Below, piece by piece: positions 42,956-51,167 of a stretch of 57,073 bases of DNA (position 1 is its first letter; every line of letters begins with the position of its first letter). Source of the stretch: Ferruginibacter sp. (GTDB lineage: Bacteria > Bacteroidota > Bacteroidia > Chitinophagales > Chitinophagaceae); contig JANXXM010000172.1 in assembly GCA_025350645.1 (NCBI GenBank), positions 1 to 57,073 on the forward strand. Reading direction: 5' to 3'. The notes under the pieces were generated by a model. It was given only the letters and a program-made list of their open reading frames with translations. It had not been told where the DNA came from and ran no database searches. Made by a program: the position numbers and the translations under genes.

Positions 42956-44377
42956 TTATTTGCGTTTTTTATTTTTAAACCTTGCTATAATTTCTACCAC
43001 CTGGCGGTTTTGCATTAATGAGGGATCCAGAGTAAGAAATTTCTTTATGAGCTTTGGCGCAATATTCATTCCATTTTCTAAAGTGAGCAGTGCTTCTTTT
43101 GTTTTACCATCTGCAAATAAAAATACACTTTTGTAAAATATAAATACAGGTTTACCATCTGTTTGTTCGTGGGCAAACTGAGCATATTCTATTCCTTCTG
43201 CATACATTTCTGCCTGTAACAAACACTTCAAAAGTTCCGTCCAGCCATTCATATTTTTTGGGCGCATACGCACCACATTTCCAAAGCAGGTAAGGGCTTC
43301 ATCAATATTTTGCAACTGCATATAGCATTGGCCCAGCGCAAGATTATAATCTGGCTGCATGCGGTAGGTTCGCATAGCTACCTGCAAACTTTTTACTGCA
43401 GGTTGCCAGCTTCCTTCATTCATATATGTACAGGCTATCTTGTAATGAATGCGACTATCCTCACCATTCATGTGGCTCGCCTTTTTGTAGTAGAATCTTG
43501 CCTGAGCAAAGTTTGCAAGCCTGTCGTAACTATGACCAATAGCCTCATAAATTACCATTTCCGGCATTGATAATTCCAACACTTTTTCCAGGCATTCTAT
43601 GGCTTCTTTGTATTTTCTAAGCCTCATATATGCATCTCCCATATTACGATAAGCATTATCAAATTTTTCGTTTATAGCTACCACATAACTGTAGGCATCT
43701 ATTGCTTTTTCGTGAAGTTTAATACCCTGATATGCTGCACCAAGGTTAAACCATGCCAATTCATTATAAGGCTGTTCTTCAATAATTTCTTTATGAAGTG
43801 TAATGCTTTCTTCACTTCTTCCTGTAAAATCTGTCCAAAAACAAATTTTATACAATGCCTCTTCATTAGCTGGGTCTTGTTTTAAAATAAGCACCAGGCA
43901 ATCAAATACCTTTTCAAAGTTTTCGTAATCATCATATACATCTGTAAGCTCAAATAGCAAATCTACTTTATCATCGCCTTCAAAATTTTCAATAGCAATT
44001 TCCAGCACTTCTGCAGCTTTTGGCTGCATATCCAACGCCAGATACACATCAGTTTTTAAAATATACAGTGTAGCATCCGTGGCATCCAGTTCCTCGGCTT
44101 TATGCAAGATTTTTAGTGCCTCTGTATATTTTTTTGTAAGTATTAATAAATTAGCTTTTAGCAAGAGGATAGAAGCTGCATAGGGATATTGATTTATGGC
44201 ATATTCACATACTGTTAATGCCTCTTCAAATTTTTCTTTGTCGTCGTAATATTCAATAAGCCTTTCAAAACCTTCTTCCTCTATAAAAGAGTTGGTTCGG
44301 CCAGCTTTTAAATTTTCAAATTGTTGCAATAATTCTTTTAGTTCTTCCCGGTCTTGCCTGTATTGATCGTTTCTCAA
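42956..44377 (-). CDS. TPR-repeat protein with TTG start and strong Shine-Dalgarno
   Basis: The 473-residue protein is made of tandem tetratricopeptide helices (about ten units from residue 40 to 440; examples YPYAASILLLKANLLILTKK, NLGAAYQGIKLHEKAIDAYS, RNMGDAYMRLRKYKEAIECL). It is a cytoplasmic scaffold with no signal peptide or enzyme domain. A common Bacteroidota protein of this type lies near yidC-like genes, but its role is not known. No in-frame ATG is near; TTG at 44377 is preceded by AAGGAGG, so this start is trusted. Confidence 0.85.
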   Translation of the reverse strand: MRNDQYRQDREELKELLQQFENLKAGRTNSFIEEEGFERLIEYYDDKEKFEEALTVCEYAINQYPYAASILLLKANLLILTKKYTEALKILHKAEELDATDATLYILKTDVYLALDMQPKAAEVLEIAIENFEGDDKVDLLFELTDVYDDYENFEKVFDCLVLILKQDPANEEALYKICFWTDFTGRSEESITLHKEIIEEQPYNELAWFNLGAAYQGIKLHEKAIDAYSYVVAINEKFDNAYRNMGDAYMRLRKYKEAIECLEKVLELSMPEMVIYEAIGHSYDRLANFAQARFYYKKASHMNGEDSRIHYKIACTYMNEGSWQPAVKSLQVAMRTYRMQPDYNLALGQCYMQLQNIDEALTCFGNVVRMRPKNMNGWTELLKCLLQAEMYAEGIEYAQFAHEQTDGKPVFIFYKSVFLFADGKTKEALLTLENGMNIAPKLIKKFLTLDPSLMQNRQVVEIIARFKNKKRK

Positions 44378-44386
44378 ATTTTTTTT

Positions 44387-44393
44387 CCTCCTT
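44387..44393 (-). promoter_or_regulatory. Shine-Dalgarno AAGGAGG deciding a TTG start
   Basis: AAGGAGG on the minus strand (44393 to 44387), followed by an A-run and then TTG nine bases later, is a near-perfect ribosome site. Bacteroidota genes usually lack strong Shine-Dalgarno sequences, so it stands out and supports the non-ATG start of the TPR gene. Confidence 0.75.
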
Positions 44394-44489
44394 AACTGTA
44401 ATTTAAAGAATATGTCATCATCAAAAAAATATTTTAGAATTAAAATAACATTTTTTTGTAAAAACGAACTAAAAATGTAAATACAACGT

Positions 44490-44497
44490 TATATTTG
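44490..44497 (+). promoter_or_regulatory. Promoter -7 element for the small secreted gene at 44511
   Basis: TATATTTG matches TAnnTTTG and lies 13 bases before the ATG, implying a very short leader. I see no matching -33 TTG at the expected distance. Confidence 0.45.
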
Positions 44498-44510
44498 TAT
44501 AGATACTTTT

Positions 44511-44858
44511 ATGAAAATTAACAATCGCATACTACCCTTTCTATTACTTTTAACAGGAATGATGTATAATTCATTTGCGGACAGAGGTTTAGGGAAAAAA
44601 AAGAACAAAATTATATTTAATATCAAAGCTCCTTCTAATTTTATTTCTAATCTGAATTTTAATCTAAAAAACGGATTAAGATATACTGGGTCTTTATTAA
44701 GTTATAATACTGCAACAAATCTCAAATCTAACAATACTGCTCTTATAACTTACACAAAAGGCAATAGTGTATATATTATCCCTTACAAACAAAAAGTTTT
44801 TGTAGCTGATATGCGCCCAGGGTACACAGGTACAAAACTAATAATTCGCAGAAAATAA
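44511..44858 (+). CDS. Small secreted protein, unknown
   Basis: The 115-residue product has a signal peptide (MKINNRILPFLLLLTGMMYN, then SFA) and a lysine/asparagine-rich mature part with likely beta strands (LRYTGSLLSYNT, NSVYIIPYKQKVFV). No family is recognised. Its stop directly abuts the stop of the convergent gene at 44859, with no bases between. Confidence 0.55.
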   Translation: MKINNRILPFLLLLTGMMYNSFADRGLGKKKNKIIFNIKAPSNFISNLNFNLKNGLRYTGSLLSYNTATNLKSNNTALITYTKGNSVYIIPYKQKVFVADMRPGYTGTKLIIRRK

Positions 44859-45536
44859 TTATTCTCCCTTTTTTAATTGCTGATTCTCTTCATAACTCAT
44901 TACTCTAAATTGTGATTTAGGTGCATCGAATTTATTGATAGGAATAGATTCCAGATTATTCTGAGATAATCTATATCTAAAAATAAGGTTACCAGATGAT
45001 ATTTCATATTGAACTGGCAAACCATTTATTTGAGGGAAGGCATTATTATATGTTTTATTAGCTACAATTGTTGATGGATCGTAGTAAACAACATATTTTT
45101 TTCCATCGGCTGTTTGCGCTACCCCTTTCTTACAAGTATAACCTGCAATTGTTGTTGTAGAATTTTCTGTTTCAAAATTCAAATTTTTGTTCAAATGGTT
45201 TTTTTGATTCCAGTTTTCTCCTGTTAATGTTATCATTAGTTTCTGACTACTATATTCTTTCAATATAAATCCTTTGTTTAATTTACTATCATAAACATTA
45301 GTTTCTACTCCGGGTGCACTTACCATTTCTGATCTGCTTTTATCTTTAGTGAGATAAATAGTAAGTACAGCGCCATTTAAAGCACTGGCAACAGGTTTTT
45401 CACCATTAATAGTTTCTATGGAAATATTATATTTTAGTACTACTTCATTAAGCAATTTTTGAGCTGAAATATTGTTACAAAAAAAGTAACCTACAGCACA
45501 TAAAACCATACGATATATTGTTTTCATCTTCATCAT
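44859..45536 (-). CDS. GLPGLI/DUF4412-like exported protein
   Basis: The 225-residue protein has an export signal (about residues 5-25, ending NNISAQ). ATG codons at 45536 and 45533 are equally possible starts. Mature features resemble the GLPGLI/DUF4412-type Bacteroidota families: VLKYNISIETINGEKP, TTTIAGYTCKKGVAQTADGK with YVVYYDPST after it, and NAFPQINGLPVQYEI. Their function is unknown, and they are periplasmic or outer-membrane linked. It is downstream of yidC, separated from it by a terminator. Confidence 0.65.
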   Translation of the reverse strand: MMKMKTIYRMVLCAVGYFFCNNISAQKLLNEVVLKYNISIETINGEKPVASALNGAVLTIYLTKDKSRSEMVSAPGVETNVYDSKLNKGFILKEYSSQKLMITLTGENWNQKNHLNKNLNFETENSTTTIAGYTCKKGVAQTADGKKYVVYYDPSTIVANKTYNNAFPQINGLPVQYEISSGNLIFRYRLSQNNLESIPINKFDAPKSQFRVMSYEENQQLKKGE

Positions 45537-45583
45537 TTGTGCTAAGATAATAAATTGTGTGCCAACAAGTTTTTTTAAAAACT

Positions 45584-45617
45584 TATAAAAAAAGCTGCAC
45601 TTAAAAAAGTACAGCTT
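45584..45617 (-). terminator. Terminator after yidC
   Basis: AAGCTGCACTT (45592-45602) pairs with AAGTACAGCTT (45607-45617) with one mismatch. The A-run at its left gives a T-tail on the minus strand. It lies 34 bases after the yidC stop. Confidence 0.75.
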
Positions 45618-45651
45618 GTAACAATATATTAACGCAAAATTGCCGTTAACA

Positions 45652-47511
45652 TTAATTTTTACTGGTTTTATTTTTCATTTCCTGTAGTTTTCGCTGGCTT
45701 TGCTGCATGGCTTCTACACGCTCTGCAATCTTAGATTTTTTTTGTGGTTTTTTTCTGTTTTCATTTATTTGTGCCAATATCTTTTCATGATTTATCACAT
45801 ATTTCTGGATTACAATCTGCAGTAAAAGTGTAATGGTATTAGAAATAGTGTAATACCAGGTAAGTGCCGACGGCAGTTTATTAAAAACGCCCAATAATAA
45901 TACAGGGAAAATATAAGGCATGTACTTCATTAGGGGGTTACTGTTATCCTGCATATTGCTCATACTGTAAATAGAAATAAGCATACTTGTAATAACGGCC
46001 GTAAGCGTAAATAAACTTACATGATCGCCATAAAAAGGTATATCAAAAGGTATTTTGTAAATTGAATCATAAGCAGAAAGATCTGTAGCCCAAAGAAAAG
46101 GCTTTCCTCTAAGGCCTATATTACTTTGAAAGAAATAATACAAAGACATAAATATAGGTATTTGCAAAATAGCTGGAATGCAGCCACCAAGCGGGCTCAC
46201 ACCTGCTGTTTTCCAAAGCTTCATCTGCTCCATACTAAATGCCTGCTGATCCATTTTGCCTGTCTTGTCTGTAAACTTAGCTTTTAAAGCATCCACTTCA
46301 GGCTTTAATACTTTCATTTTTGCACCGCTTAAATAACTCTTGTATAATATGGGCGATGTAATAAGGCGAATGAGCAAAGTGATTAGTAAAATAACAATGC
46401 CCATACTTGCAATATGCTTTTGCAAAAAATCAAACACCGGTAAAAGAAAATATCTGTTGATATATTTTACAAAAGAAAATATACCTGTGCCATAAGGGAC
46501 AATTGCTTCCATCTGGTTATCATATTGTTTTAGAACATGGTAATCGCTTGGGCCGTAATAAAATTGCAATGGTATTAATGTATTACCCGCTGCAGGCTGT
46601 AAAGGTACCTTAAGACTTGCGGTGGTTCTTAAAAGATAAGAACTGGTAGTATCTGAAGATACTTTCCAATCAAAGGCAGCAGATTCAAATTTATTTTTAG
46701 CTACAATAGCTGCAATAAAAAATTGTTGTTTTACACCGAGCCAGCTTACTGGTTTATCCAGTGTTTTATTATTCGTCTTAAATGCATTTTCAAAATCATA
46801 ATTACCATCTTTTACATAAACAATATGTGATTGTGTAAGTTCATATTTATGATCTTTTTCTATTTGTGCAGCTTCTGATTGCCACAATATATTTATGCTG
46901 TTTTGCGTAAATAATTCTTTTGTCCCTTTTATGTTTAGGGCAAGATCCATCATATACTGTCCTGGCCTAATGGTATACGTATGTATAATTTCTTTTTCGC
47001 CGCTGCTATCTGCCATTTTAAAAGAAATGCTTTGGCTTTTATCTGCATTTATTACTACTGGCATTGCTGTAAAAATAAGATTTTCCGTTTCTGCAGTGCC
47101 TTTGCCAGTATTTATCTGATAAGTAAATTTATTAAACCCCCCACTCTGCACCAATACATTAGAACTATCGTATTTTTTATATTTTTTAAGCTCAGCTATC
47201 TGCGGTTGCGCACCTTTTGTGTTGAATGTAATTTTCATTACATCATTCTCCATAGTTAGCATTTGCGCTTTTACGTTTGTATCCTGAAAAGCACCTGCTG
47301 TTTGAACAGCTACTTTCATTGAGTCAGCTTTTTGATTATCTGCTTTTAATAATGAAGAATCTACTTTTGGTTTTGTAGCTGCAATAGAGTCTGCTATTCT
47401 TTTTTGTTCTTTTTCAAAAGATTGTTTGCTGTTATTGTTTATTACTAACATGCCCACTAATAAAGCACCTATTAATAAAAAACCAATTATTGTATTCCTA
47501 TCCATTCCCAT
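45652..47511 (-). CDS. yidC: Membrane protein insertase YidC
   Basis: The 619-residue protein inserts and folds inner-membrane proteins, alone or with SecYEG. The N-terminal transmembrane helix (about 6-24) is followed by a large periplasmic domain (about 40-340), then the conserved insertase core (about 350-580) with SLYYFFQSNIGLRGKPFLWA, KYMPYIFPVLLLGVFNKLPS and LTWYYTISNTITLLLQI. The basic C-terminal tail (RKKPQKKSKIAERVEAMQQS) could contact ribosomes. The architecture is that of Gram-negative YidC. A -7 element is at 47538-47545. rplY and prs are upstream on the same strand, each with its own promoter. Confidence 0.96.
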   Translation of the reverse strand: MGMDRNTIIGFLLIGALLVGMLVINNNSKQSFEKEQKRIADSIAATKPKVDSSLLKADNQKADSMKVAVQTAGAFQDTNVKAQMLTMENDVMKITFNTKGAQPQIAELKKYKKYDSSNVLVQSGGFNKFTYQINTGKGTAETENLIFTAMPVVINADKSQSISFKMADSSGEKEIIHTYTIRPGQYMMDLALNIKGTKELFTQNSINILWQSEAAQIEKDHKYELTQSHIVYVKDGNYDFENAFKTNNKTLDKPVSWLGVKQQFFIAAIVAKNKFESAAFDWKVSSDTTSSYLLRTTASLKVPLQPAAGNTLIPLQFYYGPSDYHVLKQYDNQMEAIVPYGTGIFSFVKYINRYFLLPVFDFLQKHIASMGIVILLITLLIRLITSPILYKSYLSGAKMKVLKPEVDALKAKFTDKTGKMDQQAFSMEQMKLWKTAGVSPLGGCIPAILQIPIFMSLYYFFQSNIGLRGKPFLWATDLSAYDSIYKIPFDIPFYGDHVSLFTLTAVITSMLISIYSMSNMQDNSNPLMKYMPYIFPVLLLGVFNKLPSALTWYYTISNTITLLLQIVIQKYVINHEKILAQINENRKKPQKKSKIAERVEAMQQSQRKLQEMKNKTSKN

Positions 47512-47537
47512 TATGGTATGTTTTTATTTTGAGTGTG

Positions 47538-47545
47538 CAAATGTA
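47538..47545 (-). promoter_or_regulatory. yidC -7 promoter element
   Basis: The minus strand reads TACATTTGCACAC from 47545, a good TAnnTTTG, 26 bases upstream of the yidC ATG. No clear -33 TTG is seen. Confidence 0.5.
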
Positions 47546-47612
47546 GTTAAGTTTATCCTTGTTTATACATGCCTTATCTAAGGGATTGAGGATGTTTAGA
47601 GGAAACAATTTT

Positions 47613-47640
47613 TAAAAAAAAACACGCCTGTTGTGGCGTG
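47613..47640 (-). terminator. Terminator after rplY
   Basis: CACGCC (47623-47628) and GGCGTG (47635-47640) enclose a six-base loop. The A-run 47613-47622 becomes a T-run on the minus strand. It is 25 bases past the rplY stop and separates it from yidC. Confidence 0.85.
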
Positions 47641-47664
47641 CTTTATATTAATATTATTTTAAGT

Positions 47665-48303
47665 TTACTTTTTTGCAGGAGTAGCTGGTGCGGCTACTTT
47701 AGCAGCTGGTGCAGCTTTACCGGCAGGAACTTTTGCTGCTGTTGCTTCTTCTTGTTTTAATTGACGGGTCATTGTTACAGATGCAATAGGAATTCTCGGA
47801 GAATTCATTATTTCCATATTTTCTGCCTTAATGTTTTCTACCCTTATATTTTCGTTTAATTCAAGATTAGTAATATCTACTTCAATGTTTTCTCTTAAAA
47901 ATTTAGGAAGTGTTTTTACTTTTATGGCTTTAATTTTTGTTACCAGTTTACCGCCGGCCTTTACACCTGCAGGAGTGCCTGTATATTTTAGCGGCAATGT
48001 TGCTATTACTTTTTTATCCTCAACCAATTCTAAAAAATCTACATGGGTTAAAAGATCAGTTACTTTATTAAACTGCAGATCTTTCAAGATGCAATTATAA
48101 GATTTTCCATCTACTGTTACATTTGCAAGCATAAATTCAGATGTGTAAACGATCGACTTAAAAGAAGATGCAGGAGCGGAGAAATTTACTTCTGCTTTAC
48201 CACCATAAATTACACCTGGCACAAGTTGCTGAGAGCGAAGGAGGCGGGTGGCTTTTTTTCCGCTTTCGGTCCTCAGTTGTCCTTCGATTGTAATTGTTTT
48301 CAT
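47665..48303 (-). CDS. rplY: 50S ribosomal protein L25/general stress protein Ctc
   Basis: The 212-residue protein is the long L25/Ctc form. The L25 domain covers about 1-95 (TIEGQLRTESGKKATRLLRS, VPGVIYGGK, VTDLLTHVDFLEL) and binds 5S rRNA; a TL5-like C-terminal beta domain follows at about 96-185. The tail (about 190-212) is Ala/Lys/Pro-rich and looks disordered. It lies between prs and yidC with its own promoter element (48326-48333) and terminator. Confidence 0.94.
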   Translation of the reverse strand: MKTITIEGQLRTESGKKATRLLRSQQLVPGVIYGGKAEVNFSAPASSFKSIVYTSEFMLANVTVDGKSYNCILKDLQFNKVTDLLTHVDFLELVEDKKVIATLPLKYTGTPAGVKAGGKLVTKIKAIKVKTLPKFLRENIEVDITNLELNENIRVENIKAENMEIMNSPRIPIASVTMTRQLKQEEATAAKVPAGKAAPAAKVAAPATPAKK

Positions 48304-48325
48304 TGTTGTTTATTTTTATGAGATG

Positions 48326-48333
48326 CAAAAGTA
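48326..48333 (-). promoter_or_regulatory. rplY -7 promoter element
   Basis: TACTTTTG followed by CATCTC on the minus strand (48333 to 48326) fits TAnnTTTG and lies 22 bases before the rplY ATG. Confidence 0.55.
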
Positions 48334-48384
48334 AAGGATTTAATCAATAATGAATAATTGAATAAAGAATAATCCCTGAAACAG

Positions 48385-49341
48385 TTACGATTTTGCTGTT
48401 TTTAGCCTGCCTCTTATAAATAAACTATGTATGCTTTTGTTTTCATAAGCATTCCTTAATGCCACCGCAAAAAGTTCATCTACCGATAATACTTTTATTT
48501 TAGATCCTATATTTTTTACAGGAATTGTATCACATACCACCAATTCACTTAGTGCGCTATTTTCTATATTTTCATAAGCATTGCCACTTAGCACTGGGTG
48601 CGTACACAAAGCTCTTACACTTCGGGCACCTTTTTCTATCATAAGTCCTGCACTTTTTGCAAGTGTGCCACCTGTATCGCAAATATCGTCTATTAATACA
48701 ATGTCCCTGTCCGTTACATCTCCTATTACTACCATACTGGCAATTTCGTTTGCACGTTTGCGATGTTTATCGCAAATCACCATTTCAGATTCAAAAAAGG
48801 TAGCTATTTCTCTTATTCTGTTTGCGCTACCTACATCTGGCGCAGCAAAAGTTAAGTTTTCCAACTGCAAATTTTCGATGTATGGAATAAAAATAGCAGA
48901 AGAATCCAGGTGATCTACAGGGATATCAAAATAACCTTGTATTTGCGGAGCATGAAGATCCATGGTAACTACCCTGTCTGCACCGGCAGCAGTAAGCATA
49001 TTAGCTACTAGTTTAGAGCCAATAGCTACTCGAGGTCTATCTTTTCTATCCTGCCTTGCAAAGCCATAATAAGGCATTACAGCTATTACTTTATAAGCAG
49101 ATGCTCTTTTTGCTGCATCAATCATCAGTAAAAGTTCCATTAAATTATCAGCAGGGGCAAAGGTACTTTGAATTAAAAATACAAATCTTCCTCTTATACT
49201 TTCTTCAAACTCTACTCCTATTTCTCCATCGCTAAATCTTTGTATTTTTACTTTGCCCAGCGGCTCTCCGAATTTTATTGCAATTTTTTCAGCAAGATAT
49301 TGTGAACCTGTACCTGAAAAGATCTTTACGTTGGATTGCAT
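48385..49341 (-). CDS. prs: Ribose-phosphate pyrophosphokinase
   Basis: Prs makes PRPP from ribose 5-phosphate and ATP, feeding purine, pyrimidine (including Upp), histidine and NAD synthesis. With ATG 49341 (MQSNVKIFSGTGSQYLAEKI) it has the usual 318 residues. A longer frame from 49383 would run through the -7-like element at 49373-49380. Signatures seen are FSDGEIGVEFEESIRG, PYYGFARQDRKDRPR, MDLHAPQIQGYFDIPVDHL and the PRPP loop VLIDDICDTGGTLAKSAG. It is divergent from radC. Confidence 0.95.
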   Translation of the reverse strand: MQSNVKIFSGTGSQYLAEKIAIKFGEPLGKVKIQRFSDGEIGVEFEESIRGRFVFLIQSTFAPADNLMELLLMIDAAKRASAYKVIAVMPYYGFARQDRKDRPRVAIGSKLVANMLTAAGADRVVTMDLHAPQIQGYFDIPVDHLDSSAIFIPYIENLQLENLTFAAPDVGSANRIREIATFFESEMVICDKHRKRANEIASMVVIGDVTDRDIVLIDDICDTGGTLAKSAGLMIEKGARSVRALCTHPVLSGNAYENIENSALSELVVCDTIPVKNIGSKIKVLSVDELFAVALRNAYENKSIHSLFIRGRLKTAKS

Positions 49342-49372
49342 GAAGTAGTTTAAGTTGGTGATGAATATTCTG

Positions 49373-49380
49373 CGAAAATA
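49373..49380 (-). promoter_or_regulatory. Weak prs -7 promoter candidate
   Basis: TATTTTCG on the minus strand differs from TAnnTTTG at one base and is followed by CAG. It lies 31 bases upstream of ATG 49341, supporting the shorter prs start. Confidence 0.4.
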
Positions 49381-49412
49381 CATTTAGTTTACATTAATAA
49401 TTTACAGAACGG

Positions 49413-50114
49413 ATGGAAAATTTAAAGAAAGCTGAAACTTCTATAAAAAACTGGGCAGAAGATGACAGACCGAGAGAGAAAATGATGCGACAGGGAAGTG
49501 AAATGCTAAGTAACTCAGAGTTGCTGGCTATTATCATAAATAATGGAAACAAGGAGAAATCTGCTGTAGATCTTGCAAAAGAAATTTTAAAACTTGGCCA
49601 CGATAACCTGGATGAACTGGGTAAGCTTTCGTTGAAAGATTTTCAAAAAGTAAAAGGAATTGGTGAAGCGAAAGCAATAGCTATAATGGCAGCGCTCGAA
49701 TTGGGCAGGCGCCGTGGCAATACAGAGACATTGCAACGAACTGTACTATCTAAAAGTAAAGATATAGCTGCGTTTTTAAGAACTGCATTAAAAGACCACC
49801 GCTACGAAGTATTCGCTGTAATTTTTTTAAATCGTGCACTTAAAGTTAAAAATTTTAAAATAATAAGCCGGGGAGGCATTACGGGAACAGTTGCCGACCC
49901 CCGTATTATTTTAAAGCAGGCGCTGGATGAAGAAGCTACCACTATTATCCTCTCTCATAATCACCCCAGCGGAAACTTAAACCCCAGCATAGCCGACAGG
50001 GAGATAACGCAAAAGATAAAAAAAGCCGCTGCATTTTTTGATATAGAAGTGGCAGACCACATTATAGTAAGCGATGAAGGTTATTATAGCTTTGCAGATA
50101 TGGGCATTATGTAA
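49413..50114 (+). CDS. radC: RadC/JAB-domain DNA repair-associated protein
   Basis: The 233-residue protein has an N-terminal helix-hairpin-helix region (about 50-90, VKGIGEAKAIAIMAALELGR) and a C-terminal JAB/MPN-like domain with the zinc-site motif SHNHPSGNLNPSIADREI. RadC proteins associate with DNA repair or recombination contexts, but their biochemical role is still unclear. It is transcribed divergently from prs, and the next gene (PorP/SprF) converges on it after a 13-base gap. Confidence 0.93.
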   Translation: MENLKKAETSIKNWAEDDRPREKMMRQGSEMLSNSELLAIIINNGNKEKSAVDLAKEILKLGHDNLDELGKLSLKDFQKVKGIGEAKAIAIMAALELGRRRGNTETLQRTVLSKSKDIAAFLRTALKDHRYEVFAVIFLNRALKVKNFKIISRGGITGTVADPRIILKQALDEEATTIILSHNHPSGNLNPSIADREITQKIKKAAAFFDIEVADHIIVSDEGYYSFADMGIM

Positions 50115-50127
50115 AAAAATGCATAAC

Positions 50128-51147
50128 TTAAAATTTAGGGCAAAGTGTTTGCCTATCTACATTGCCAGGATAAAACCCTTTTTTAATAATGCTCAATTCG
50201 GCACCGCCCCTATAGCCATTATAACTTTTAAGTGCAGATACTGTTGCATCATAACTAAATAAAAAACGAAGGTTTTTGGTTTCCAGCCCTGCCATAGGAA
50301 TAACAGCATCTTTATAACGATAGTATATACCAAAAATAAGCTGGCTTTCGCCATACTCACTCAGGTTATAATTTGCATTAAGCCCGCCTGTAAGTTCTAT
50401 TGCTTTTGTTTGCGTAGTAAAATAAATATTAGGATTAATAATTACCCTAGGGTCTACTTTTAAAATTGCGTTTAAAAAACCAATATGCCGTATAGGGATT
50501 TTTCCAACATCAGTATTATCTCCAAAAAAAGTTTCTCGGGGTTTGTTTACATGATGTATCGAATAACCGCCATTTATATAAATATTTTCGCTGGGAAAAT
50601 AGGCATAATTAAGTCCTACCTGCATGTCATAATAATCAACATTTATATTAGAAAAAAAAACTTCTGTTGGTCTTGTACCATCAAAAAATTTACCATCAAA
50701 CTGATCTGGAAATTTTAGGTTTGTAGGATCTATTCTTTTAGCTGCATAGCCATAATTAAAACCTGCACTAAGTAAACTACTATTACCCAGCATTTGATGA
50801 TAGGCTACAGAGCCGTATACCTTTGTAGATCGTAAACTGCCACTACCCGCAACATCACTTAAAATAACACCACCAATACCCAACCAGCCGTTTTCTAATT
50901 TATTTTTAAACAACTGTGCATCTGCAAAAGCACTAATTGTTTTGTATGGAACAGCAATTAAACTACTATATTGATTACGGTAATTTATTCCTATCCTGTA
51001 ATCAGCATCGGGAATAAAACCCGTATTAGCAGGATTTGTAGTAAGAGGTGAATTAAAAAACTGAGAAAAATGGAGATCCTGTGCATAGGTATAACTTACA
51101 GAGAGCATCAGCCAATTAATCATCAATATTTTTATTGTTTTGTTCAA
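50128..51147 (-). CDS. PorP/SprF-family partner of the adjacent PKD adhesin
   Basis: The 339-residue protein carries the family opening DLHFSQFFNSPLTTNPANTG after a signal peptide (TYAQ cleavage), strand-rich barrel segments and a CPKF end. The start at 51147 is TTG; ATG 51123 would leave only a 15-residue signal, so the TTG start looks better. It begins 20 bases after the stop of the 1217-residue adhesin on the same strand. SprF-type proteins are typically encoded directly downstream of their SprB-like cargo, so cargo-specific type IX secretion is likely. Confidence 0.9.
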   Translation of the reverse strand: MNKTIKILMINWLMLSVSYTYAQDLHFSQFFNSPLTTNPANTGFIPDADYRIGINYRNQYSSLIAVPYKTISAFADAQLFKNKLENGWLGIGGVILSDVAGSGSLRSTKVYGSVAYHQMLGNSSLLSAGFNYGYAAKRIDPTNLKFPDQFDGKFFDGTRPTEVFFSNINVDYYDMQVGLNYAYFPSENIYINGGYSIHHVNKPRETFFGDNTDVGKIPIRHIGFLNAILKVDPRVIINPNIYFTTQTKAIELTGGLNANYNLSEYGESQLIFGIYYRYKDAVIPMAGLETKNLRFLFSYDATVSALKSYNGYRGGAELSIIKKGFYPGNVDRQTLCPKF

Positions 51148-51167
51148 TGTTACTTTTCCTATTTTTT

